NCBI RefSeq assembly: GCF_018449775.1
Contig: NZ_JAAVVB010000001.1
Span: forward strand, 1,054,001-1,118,000
Direction of reading: 5' to 3'
Length of the DNA: 64,000 nucleotides
Source: Mucilaginibacter sp. dw_454
GTDB taxonomy: Bacteria; Bacteroidota; Bacteroidia; Sphingobacteriales; Sphingobacteriaceae
The notes beneath the pieces were generated by a model. That model did no database searches and was not told where the DNA came from. It worked only from the letters and a program-made list of their open reading frames with translations. The translations under genes and the position numbers were made by a program. Positions 43,520-50,367 of the stretch are shown piece by piece (the first letter of the stretch is position 1; each line of letters begins with the position of its first letter).

Positions 43520-43906
43520 AGCCCTCAGTCCTAAGTTAAAAAACCGCAGATTACCAGCTTTTGACTCCAGACTAACAGTATCACGTCATTAAATCAAATT
43601 TTCCTTGCATAAATAAAAATTAATGCAAACTTTTGCATCAAATTTTAAATAAAGCAACAATCTATCAAAATGATACTGCAAACCTTAAATAAGCCCACTG
43701 TTAGAGCATGTTCTGCTCCGGTTGCCGCTGCTTTGGTTCTGGCTGTTTTATTTATCCCATCACGACGAAGGCTGTATATGCCACGGGTTTAATTACCGGC
43801 ACTTCTATTGCCCGTCTACAGAAGTTATTTAAAACTTCTTCATCAAAAAAATCATTAATTACTAAAGGCTCAGGCCAATTTTTAACGGTAATTTTTTCTA
43901 TTTACA
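43520..43906 (+). promoter_or_regulatory. Leader region of the arginine operon
   Basis: This 387-base gap has three parts. Bases 43523-43590 are a short-word intergenic stretch (CAGTCCTAAG, CAGATTACC, GACTCCAGACT). Bases 43605-43638 hold three TTGCAT half-sites, the last two forming the palindrome ATGCAAA-CT-TTTGCAT (43623-43638), a candidate operator. From 43670 follows a 40-codon frame with an Arg-Arg-Arg run, then a pair of mutually exclusive hairpins (43801-43806/43820-43825 and 43820-43826/43833-43839). A long-range pairing (43791-43798 with 43886-43893) is followed by a T run at 43892-43897. The arrangement fits an amino-acid-responsive attenuator. Confidence 0.5.
43670..43792 (+). CDS. 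Candidate arginine leader peptide (40 residues)
   Basis: An ATG at 43670 opens a 40-codon frame ending TAA at 43790-43792. The peptide starts MILQTLNKPTVRACSAP, has a hydrophobic run (VAAALVLAVLF) and ends IPSRRRLYMPRV: five Arg in 40 residues, three of them consecutive at codons 32-34, with codons CGA CGA AGG. It lies just before the competing hairpins and upstream of the first arginine-biosynthesis gene. An overlapping frame from 43708 exists in another phase. A chance frame cannot be excluded. Confidence 0.4.
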   Translation: MILQTLNKPTVRACSAPVAAALVLAVLFIPSRRRLYMPRV

Positions 43907-44557
43907 ATGACTATACAAGATTTCGATATACAGGTTGCTACAGCACAGCATGTAGACTACGCCCCGCTCATTACCGATGAGATGGCTGAGTCGGCAAAGG
44001 CACGTGGTACCGGTATAGCACAACGTACACCAGAATATGTCGCCAGCAAAATGCTGGAGGGCAAGGCGGTAATAGCGCTACATAAAGACGGCACCTGGGC
44101 CGGATTTTGCTACATAGAAACCTGGAGCCATGGCGATTTCGTGGCCAACTCGGGCCTGATCGTAGCACCCCAGTTTAGAAAAGCAGGCTTGGCTAAGGCT
44201 ATTAAGCATAAAATATTTGAACTTTCGCGCACCAAATATCCTGAGGCAAAGCTATTTGGCTTAACCACGGGGTTAGCTGTTATGAAGATTAACTCTGAAT
44301 TGGGCTACGAGCCAGTTACTTATTCAGAATTAACCCAGGACGAAGATTTCTGGAAAGGCTGCAGGAGTTGCGTCAACTACGATATCCTGACCATGAAGGA
44401 ACGTAAAAATTGCATGTGTACCGCTATGTTGTTCGACCCGGTTGAGAAGGCTAAAGATGCTGAGTTGCAAAAGCAAGAGAATCTGGAGAAAATGACTAAG
44501 AAAGCGACACTGTTCGAACGGATAGAAAGCGCTATAAAAAGCTTCGGTCAACATTAA
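43907..44557 (+). CDS. GNAT N-acyltransferase, likely glutamate N-acylation (arg pathway)
   Basis: This 216-residue GNAT-fold protein is the first gene of the arginine block, where it probably N-acetylates or N-succinylates glutamate (the ArgA step). The acetyl-CoA site is seen in GLIVAPQFRKAGLAKAIKHK (residues 83-102; RxxGLA-type loop). After the GNAT core come four cysteines (C152, C155, C169, C171; GCRSCVNYD and NCMCTAM), which look like a small zinc-binding element not usual in GNAT enzymes. A helical tail ends the protein. The assignment to glutamate is from context. Confidence 0.78.
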   Translation: MTIQDFDIQVATAQHVDYAPLITDEMAESAKARGTGIAQRTPEYVASKMLEGKAVIALHKDGTWAGFCYIETWSHGDFVANSGLIVAPQFRKAGLAKAIKHKIFELSRTKYPEAKLFGLTTGLAVMKINSELGYEPVTYSELTQDEDFWKGCRSCVNYDILTMKERKNCMCTAMLFDPVEKAKDAELQKQENLEKMTKKATLFERIESAIKSFGQH

Positions 44558-44992
44558 TAAGCTAAAAGACTAAAGCTAAAAGCAGAAAGCTAAAAACTGA
44601 TGAGAGATTTTAGGAAATTAGAAGTTTGGAAAAAAGCACATAACCTAAATTTGTTTGTGTACTTGAACCTGCTGCCTAAATTTCCCAAAAGTGAGCAGTT
44701 TGATATGCTAAGTCAGACAAAACGTGCAGCATATTCAATTCCATTAAATGTTGTGGAGGGAAGTGGCAGATTTACTGAGAAGGATTTCGCTCATTTTTTA
44801 GATATGGCGCTAGGATCTGCTCATGAATTAGAATACTGCTGTCTTTTATGCAAGGATTTATCTTACATAGACGAGGAATTATTTAACAATACTAATAATC
44901 TTATTAACGAAGTAAAAGCCATGTTAATTGGCTTGATTAAAAAAATAAGAGAGTAAAAAGCTTTGGTCTTTTTGCTTTCTGCTTTCAGCTTA
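44558..44992. repeat. S23-like gene bracketed by 34-base inverted repeats
   Basis: The left arm 44558-44591 (TAAGCTAAAAGACTAAAGCT then AAAAGCAGAAAGCT) and right arm 44959-44992 are imperfect inverted copies; by hand 26 of 34 positions match. They enclose the whole four-helix-bundle gene. The element begins right after the GNAT stop codon and ends 3 bases before the argG start, so it looks inserted between two genes that would otherwise adjoin. The layout matches 23S rRNA intervening sequences, which carry an S23 gene between the arms of a stem. No target-site duplication is visible. Confidence 0.7.
44600..44956 (+). CDS. Four-helix-bundle protein (S23/23S rRNA IVS family)
   Basis: The 118-residue all-helical protein is of the family encoded in 23S rRNA intervening sequences: FRKLEVWKKAHNLNLFVYLN (residues 4-23), SQTKRAAYSIPLNVVEGSGR (41-60) and ALGSAHELEYCCLLCKDL. 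The fold is also used by Avd proteins of diversity-generating retroelements; no reverse transcriptase is nearby. Function is unknown. It interrupts the arginine operon inside inverted repeats. Confidence 0.9.
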   Translation: MRDFRKLEVWKKAHNLNLFVYLNLLPKFPKSEQFDMLSQTKRAAYSIPLNVVEGSGRFTEKDFAHFLDMALGSAHELEYCCLLCKDLSYIDEELFNNTNNLINEVKAMLIGLIKKIRE

Positions 44993-44995
44993 TAT

Positions 44996-46192
44996 ATGGA
45001 AAAGAAAAAAGTAGTTTTAGCGTATAGCGGAGGTTTAGACACCTCATTTTGTTGTATATACTTAACCCGCGATTTGGGTTATGAAGTGCATTCGGTTATT
45101 GTAAACACCGGCGGTTTTAGCGACGAAGAGTTGGCTCTGGTTGAAAAACGTGCTTACGAAATGGGGGTTACCTCACACCATGTGGTTGACGAAACCGAAA
45201 ACTTTTACAATACCTGCGTACGCTACTTAATTTATGGCAACGTATTAAAAAACAACACTTATCCATTATCTGTAAGTGCCGAACGTGTTAGTCAGGCTAC
45301 TGCCATTGCCAATTATGCCAAAGAAATCGGTGCCGAGTTTGTTGCTCATGGTAGCACCGGGGCCGGTAATGACCAGGTTAGGTTTGATATGATCTTTAAT
45401 ATTCTGATCCCTAATGTAGGTATCATCACTCCTATCCGTGATTTGAAATTGAGTCGCGAGGCAGAAATTGAATACTTGAAAAAACATGGTGTGGAGATGA
45501 ACTTTGAGAAAGCCAAATACTCAATCAACAAAGGTATCTGGGGCACATCGGTTGGTGGTAAAGAAACCTTAACCTCAAACTTAGGCATGCCTGAAGAGGC
45601 ATGGCCTACACAAGTAACAGCTACCGAAAAAAGAAATATCGAACTAACTTTTGAAAAAGGTGAACTGATTGCGCTTGACGGTAAAAAATATAATAGCCCT
45701 ACCCAGATTATTCAAGAACTGCAAGCTATTGCCCAGCCTTATGGTGTAGGTAGAGATATTCATGTCGGCGACACCATCATAGGTATAAAGGGCCGCGTGG
45801 GTTTTGAGGCTGCAGCGCCAATGATCATTATTAAAGCGCATCATACTTTAGAGAAGCATACGCTAACCAAATGGCAGTTAACCTGGAAAGATCAATTGTC
45901 TATGTTCTACGGCAACTGGCTACATGAGGGTCAATTCCATGATCCTATTATGCGTAATATGGAAGCCTTCCTTACTGATACGCAAAAACAGGTTAGTGGT
46001 AAAGTATTTATTGAATTGCAGCCTTACAGGTTCCAAATTATAGGTATTGAATCTGATCATGATTTGATGTCGAACAAATTTGGTAGCTATGGTGAGATGA
46101 ACAATGCCTGGAGCGGCGAGGATGTTAAAGGCTTCTCCAAAATATTTGGTAACCAGGTGATGATCTATCACAAAGTTAACGGCGGCGAATAG
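44996..46192 (+). CDS. argG: Argininosuccinate synthase
   Basis: This enzyme joins citrulline and aspartate with ATP. The N-terminal ATP loop is VVLAYSGGLDTSFCCIYL. Other signatures are EFVAHGSTGAGNDQVRFD and the C-terminal domain with GRVGFEAAAPMIIIKAHHTLEKH. The start is the ATG at 44996 (MEKKKVVLAYSGG); the longer frame from 44963 lies in the repeat arm. The 398-residue length is standard. The stop is directly followed by the next ATG, so it is tightly coupled to the cupin gene. Confidence 0.96.
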   Translation: MEKKKVVLAYSGGLDTSFCCIYLTRDLGYEVHSVIVNTGGFSDEELALVEKRAYEMGVTSHHVVDETENFYNTCVRYLIYGNVLKNNTYPLSVSAERVSQATAIANYAKEIGAEFVAHGSTGAGNDQVRFDMIFNILIPNVGIITPIRDLKLSREAEIEYLKKHGVEMNFEKAKYSINKGIWGTSVGGKETLTSNLGMPEEAWPTQVTATEKRNIELTFEKGELIALDGKKYNSPTQIIQELQAIAQPYGVGRDIHVGDTIIGIKGRVGFEAAAPMIIIKAHHTLEKHTLTKWQLTWKDQLSMFYGNWLHEGQFHDPIMRNMEAFLTDTQKQVSGKVFIELQPYRFQIIGIESDHDLMSNKFGSYGEMNNAWSGEDVKGFSKIFGNQVMIYHKVNGGE

Positions 46193-46543
46193 ATGAACAC
46201 GATATTCTCAAAGAGCGAATGTTTAGAACATTATACCTGGGGCGATGATTGCCACGGATGGATCTTTGTGGATACGGACGCCTTATCGGTTAAACAAGAG
46301 CTGATGCCGCCAGATACTGCCGAAAAGTTGCATTATCATGAGCAGGCGACCCAGTTTTTCTACATCATGAACGGCAGGGCGAAATTCACTGTTGACGGTG
46401 AGGTCATCGAACTAAGAGAACAGCAGGCTATTCAGATTGACCCCATGCAGCAACATTCAATAGCCAATCATCAGCATACGGACCTGGAATTTTTAGTATA
46501 TTCTTATCCATCGACAAAAAATGACAGAATTGAAATCAAATAA
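46193..46543 (+). CDS. Cupin-domain protein in arginine operon
   Basis: This 116-residue single cupin has the first metal motif KLHYHEQATQFFYIMNGRAKF and a second motif around DPMQQHSIANHQHTDLEFLVY. It could be an isomerase-like or sensor cupin; no substrate can be named. It starts at the base after the argG stop and overlaps argC by 23 bases, so it is fixed in the operon. Confidence 0.82.
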   Translation: MNTIFSKSECLEHYTWGDDCHGWIFVDTDALSVKQELMPPDTAEKLHYHEQATQFFYIMNGRAKFTVDGEVIELREQQAIQIDPMQQHSIANHQHTDLEFLVYSYPSTKNDRIEIK

Positions 46544-47519
46544 AGTAAAAGCAGGCATTATAGGTGGAGCGGGTTATACCGGCGGCGAAATGCTGCGGAT
46601 TTTGGTAAACCATCCCGATGTTGAAATAGCTTTTGTACATAGCAACAGCAACGCCGGCAATTATTTATACGAAGTACATACCGATTTATTTGGCGATACC
46701 GAGCAAAAATTCACTGGCGAGTTGTCGACTGATATCGATGTGCTTTTTCTTTGTGTAGGTCATGGCGATGCTAAGAAGTTTTTAGATGCAAATCCTATCC
46801 CGGATAATGTTAAAATTATCGACCTGAGCCAGGATTTCAGGTTAAATGCTAACGCTCAACTAGGAAGTAAAACCTTTGTTTATGGTTTGCCTGAGTTAAA
46901 CAGAGACGCTATCAAATCGGCACAAAACGTGGCTAATCCGGGTTGTTTTGCAACTACTATTCAGTTGGGATTATTGCCATTAGCCTCGATAAGCAAATTG
47001 GATAAAGAAGTTCATATTTCGGCAACTACGGGATCTACAGGCGCTGGACAAAGTCTTGCTCCTACTTCGCACTTTACCTGGAGAAATGATAACCTATCGG
47101 TTTATAAAGTTTTCGGTCACCAGCATTTGAATGAGATTGGCGAATCTTTAAAGCAATTACAGCCTGCTTTCGCGCAGCCCATAAGCTTTGTGCCTTACCG
47201 GGGCGATTTTACCCGTGGTATTTTTGCTTCTATTTACATGGATAGTGATTTGACCGAGGCTGAAGCTTTAAAACTGTATGAGGATTTTTATGCCGGTCAC
47301 CCGTTTACGCATGTAACCAGCCATAACATCGACCTAAAACAGGTGGTTAACACCAATAAGGTTTTTTTACAAGTTAAAAAATATGATAATAAGCTTTTCA
47401 TTATCAGCATGTTAGATAATTTACTGAAAGGCGCATCTGGTCAAGCGGTTCAAAACATGAACTTAATGTTTGGCTTAGATGAGCGCGCAGGTCTTCGACT
47501 TAAGGCGACCGGATTTTAA
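46521..47519 (+). CDS. argC: N-acyl-glutamyl-phosphate reductase
   Basis: This NADPH-dependent enzyme makes N-acylglutamate semialdehyde from the acyl phosphate. The NADPH loop is GIIGGAGYTGGEMLRIL (residues 12-28) and the catalytic Cys142 is in NPGCFATTIQLGLLPL; SATTGSTGAGQSLAPTSHF and VPYRGDFTRGIFAS follow. The 332-residue length is typical of type 1 ArgC. The start overlaps the cupin gene by 23 bases; no later ATG fits before the NADPH loop. Confidence 0.95.
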   Translation: MTELKSNKVKAGIIGGAGYTGGEMLRILVNHPDVEIAFVHSNSNAGNYLYEVHTDLFGDTEQKFTGELSTDIDVLFLCVGHGDAKKFLDANPIPDNVKIIDLSQDFRLNANAQLGSKTFVYGLPELNRDAIKSAQNVANPGCFATTIQLGLLPLASISKLDKEVHISATTGSTGAGQSLAPTSHFTWRNDNLSVYKVFGHQHLNEIGESLKQLQPAFAQPISFVPYRGDFTRGIFASIYMDSDLTEAEALKLYEDFYAGHPFTHVTSHNIDLKQVVNTNKVFLQVKKYDNKLFIISMLDNLLKGASGQAVQNMNLMFGLDERAGLRLKATGF

Positions 47520-47578
47520 ACCGACAGCCACAGCGGAACCTTTATTCACTAATTATCTAAATTTTAACAATTAATAAT

Positions 47579-48706
47579 ATGAAACCGTTCGACGTATATC
47601 CTATCAATCCCATCAACATAGTAAAAGGCCGGGGAAGCCTGGTTTATGATGATAAAGGACAAGAATATCTGGACCTATATGGTGGTCACGCTGTAATATC
47701 TATCGGCCATACTCACCCTCATTACGTAAAAAGACTGGAAGACCAATTACACCAATTAGGCTTCTATTCAAACTCTATAGAGATACCAATCCAAAAAGAG
47801 CTAGCCGAGAAGCTAGGCCATGTATCGGGTAAAGAAAACTACCAGTTATTCTTGATCAACTCCGGTGCAGAAGCCGATGAGAATGCATTGAAACTGGCAT
47901 CGTTTTATAATGGCAAAAAGAAGGTAATAGCCTTCACAGGCGCTTTTCACGGCCGTACTTCTCTGGCGGTTGCGGTTACTGATAATCCAAAGATAGTAGC
48001 CCCGATTAATGAAACAGATAATGTGATTAGGTTACCGTGGGCTGATGAGGCTGCTTTAGAACAAGCTTTTGCTGATCATGATGATATCTCATCAGTAATT
48101 ATTGAAGGTATTCAAGGCGTAGGCGGCATACAGGTTGCGCCGGAAAGCTTCCTGCAAAAGATCAGATCGCTCTGCGACACACATAACGCGGTATTTATTG
48201 CAGATTCGGTACAATGCGGTTACGGCCGTACAGGTAAGTTCTATTCGCACGATTTTGCTGGTGTTGATGCAGACATTTACACCATGGCTAAGGGCATGGG
48301 CAATGGCTTCCCCATTGGTGCAATCAGCATCGCTCCAAAATTCCATGCTGTCTACGGCATGCTGGGTACTACTTTTGGCGGTAATCATTTAGCTTGCGCG
48401 GCGGCTTTAGCTGTGTTGGAAGTTATTGAACAACATAACTTGATGCAAAACGCTGCTGAAGTGGGTGGTTATTTAATTGAAGAGTTAAAGAAGTTTAAAC
48501 AGGTTACCGAAGTTAGAGGACGTGGTTTAATGATCGGCATTGATTTACCTGCTGAATATGCTAATGCTAAAAAAGACTTATTATTTAAACATCATATCTT
48601 TACCGGCGAAGCTAAACCAAATGTGATCAGGCTGTTGCCTGCTTTAAATTTAACTAAAGCACATGCTGATCAATTTTTAGAGGCTTTTAATGCTGTATTG
48701 AAATAA
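47579..48706 (+). CDS. argD: N-acylornithine aminotransferase
   Basis: This PLP enzyme moves an amino group from glutamate to N-acylglutamate semialdehyde. It has LFLINSGAEADENALKLA, the PLP-site Asp209 in VFIADSVQCGYGRTGKF, and the Schiff-base lysine K238 in YTMAKGMGNGFPIGA. The 375-residue length fits ArgD. Whether it prefers acetyl- or succinyl-ornithine cannot be told. It follows argC by 59 bases and is separated from the carbamoyltransferase gene by a palindromic repeat. Confidence 0.94.
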   Translation: MKPFDVYPINPINIVKGRGSLVYDDKGQEYLDLYGGHAVISIGHTHPHYVKRLEDQLHQLGFYSNSIEIPIQKELAEKLGHVSGKENYQLFLINSGAEADENALKLASFYNGKKKVIAFTGAFHGRTSLAVAVTDNPKIVAPINETDNVIRLPWADEAALEQAFADHDDISSVIIEGIQGVGGIQVAPESFLQKIRSLCDTHNAVFIADSVQCGYGRTGKFYSHDFAGVDADIYTMAKGMGNGFPIGAISIAPKFHAVYGMLGTTFGGNHLACAAALAVLEVIEQHNLMQNAAEVGGYLIEELKKFKQVTEVRGRGLMIGIDLPAEYANAKKDLLFKHHIFTGEAKPNVIRLLPALNLTKAHADQFLEAFNAVLK

Positions 48707-48717
48707 GAAATAAATAC

Positions 48718-48792
48718 TGTCATTTCGTCCAACGGGAGAAATCTTATATCAAGTCGCTTGCATAAGATTTCTCACTACGTTTCGAAATGACA
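48718..48792. repeat. REP-like palindromic element
   Basis: The left arm 48718-48747 and right arm 48762-48792 pair over the outer TGTCATTTCG (10 bp) and inner GAGAAATCTTAT (12 bp), with an unpaired 7-8 base bulge between them and a 14-base loop. Elements reading TGTCATTTCG...GAGAAATCT are a familiar intergenic repeat type in related Bacteroidota genomes. It lies between argD and the carbamoyltransferase gene, so it would be transcribed within the operon. Confidence 0.8.
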
Positions 48793-48809
48793 AACGATAT
48801 ATTGAGACC

Positions 48810-49760
48810 ATGAAACTATTTTCTTCCGTAAACGACGTAACCGATATAAACGCACTTGTTGCCGAGGGCCTGGAACTTAAAAAGAACCCGTACGCGCATC
48901 AGCATCTGGGTAAAAACAAAACTTTAGGATTGGTATTTCTTAATCCAAGCTTACGTACCCGCATGAGCACCCAAAAAGCTGCTCTTAACCTGGGCATGAA
49001 TGTCATGGTGTTAAACATCGATAAAGAAGGCTGGGCCTTAGAGCTGCGCGATAATGTGGTAATGAACGGCGCGACTGTCGAGCATATCCGCGAGGCTGCC
49101 GGTGTTATGGGTCAGTATGTTGATATATTGGGTGTACGTTCTTTTCCGGGCTTGACCGACCGTGAAGAAGATTATACCGAAGTGATCTTTAATAAGTTTG
49201 TTGAGTTTTGCGGTGTTCCGGTGGTGAGTTTGGAATCAGCCACCCGCCACCCTTTACAAAGCCTGGCCGATTTGATTACTATTGAAGAATTAAAGACCCG
49301 TCAGCGCCCAAAAGTGGTGTTAACCTGGGCTCCGCACATAAAACCATTACCTCAGGCAGTACCAAATTCATTTGCCGAATGGATGTGTAAAGCCGACGTT
49401 GATTTTGTGATCGCGCACCCTGCCGGTTATGAATTGAGTACTGATTTTACTCACGGCGCTACAATCACCCAAAGTCAAGACGAAGCCCTTGCAGATGCAG
49501 ATTTTATTTACGTAAAAAACTGGTCGGCTTTTGAGCCTTATGGGCAAATATTTGGAGGTAACGAAGACTGGATGCTTACTAACGACAGACTAAAGATCAC
49601 CAACAAAGCTAAAGTAATGCATTGCCTGCCTGTACGCCGCGATTTGGAGCTGTCTGCCGAGGTTTTAGACGGCCCAAGCTCAATTGTTGTACATGAGGCT
49701 GCTAATCGTGTATGGGCTGCGCAAGCTGTATTAAAGCAGATGCTGGAGCGGTTGCAATAG
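48810..49760 (+). CDS. N-acyl-L-ornithine carbamoyltransferase (B. fragilis ArgF-prime type)
   Basis: This carbamoylates N-acylornithine, not free ornithine. Carbamoyl-phosphate motifs are FLNPSLRTRMSTQKA (residues 43-57) and ESATRHPLQSLADLITIEE. Acyl-ornithine-type features are WAPHIKPLPQAVPNSFAEWM and the HCLPVRRDLELS segment. The 316-residue length is right. At position 90, where the X. campestris N-acetyl enzyme has Glu (its E92) and the B. fragilis N-succinyl enzyme has Pro (P90), this protein has Val (NGATVEH), so the acyl group used is open. Confidence 0.92.
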   Translation: MKLFSSVNDVTDINALVAEGLELKKNPYAHQHLGKNKTLGLVFLNPSLRTRMSTQKAALNLGMNVMVLNIDKEGWALELRDNVVMNGATVEHIREAAGVMGQYVDILGVRSFPGLTDREEDYTEVIFNKFVEFCGVPVVSLESATRHPLQSLADLITIEELKTRQRPKVVLTWAPHIKPLPQAVPNSFAEWMCKADVDFVIAHPAGYELSTDFTHGATITQSQDEALADADFIYVKNWSAFEPYGQIFGGNEDWMLTNDRLKITNKAKVMHCLPVRRDLELSAEVLDGPSSIVVHEAANRVWAAQAVLKQMLERLQ

Positions 49761-49764
49761 CGCT

Positions 49765-50367
49765 ATGTATACCCCTAAGATCAATTTATTGGATGATAAG
49801 CAGGAAGCCGTTAGTTTTATGCAACACTATAGTTTTGCTACTATTGTTACGGTAAAGAACGGGATTCCATCGGCAACACATTTGCCTTTTGTTGTTTCGC
49901 TGCGCGATGAGCAGATCATCCTGACTTCGCATTTCGCTAAAATCAATCCGCAGGTTAAAGAATTGCTTGATGGCAATCCCTTGGTTATCTTTACCGAACC
50001 ACACGCCTATATCTCACCCAAACATTACGAGAGTGAGCGAAGTGTACCAACGTGGAATTACATTTCGGTACATGCGTATGGCAAAGCAACATTAATTGAA
50101 AGTGCGGAAGAAAAAGCAAAGCTACTCGAGCAGACCATTCGCTTTTATGAAGATGATTACCTGAAACAATGGAACGGATTGTCGGAAGATTATAAATTAA
50201 AGATGATGAAAGGCATCACCGGTTTTGAAATCATAGTTACAGAACTACAGGGTAAGAAAAAATTGAGCCAGAACAGAAGCGATATAGAGAAAGAGCGCAT
50301 CATCGCAGATCTAAGCGCTAGTCAGGATTGGGCAGCTAAAGCTATTGCCGACTACATGTCTAAGTAG
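49765..50367 (+). CDS. FMN-binding PaiB-like protein
   Basis: This 200-residue protein has the PaiB/FMN-binding split-barrel pattern: FATIVTVKNGIPSATHLPFVV, LTSHFAKINPQ, VIFTEPHAYISPKHYE and VPTWNYISVHAYGKA. PaiB of Bacillus was named a negative regulator, and the family probably uses a flavin or heme cofactor. It starts 4 bases after the carbamoyltransferase stop and so closes the arginine block; its job there is unknown. It overlaps the antiporter gene tail to tail by 8 bases. Confidence 0.86.
   Translation: MYTPKINLLDDKQEAVSFMQHYSFATIVTVKNGIPSATHLPFVVSLRDEQIILTSHFAKINPQVKELLDGNPLVIFTEPHAYISPKHYESERSVPTWNYISVHAYGKATLIESAEEKAKLLEQTIRFYEDDYLKQWNGLSEDYKLKMMKGITGFEIIVTELQGKKKLSQNRSDIEKERIIADLSASQDWAAKAIADYMSK

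Noticed and set aside
43708-43980. 90-codon frame in the arginine leader
   Set aside because: It overlaps the GNAT start by 74 bases in another phase, has no family resemblance, and covers the hairpins. The 40-codon frame at 43670 fits the context better.
44600-44956. S23-like gene as a sign of a nearby rRNA operon or of a diversity-generating retroelement
   Set aside because: No rRNA, reverse transcriptase or variable-repeat pair is seen near it; both neighbours are arginine genes.
44963-44995. N-terminal extension of argininosuccinate synthase
   Set aside because: These codons lie in the right repeat arm; the conserved protein begins at the ATG at 44996.
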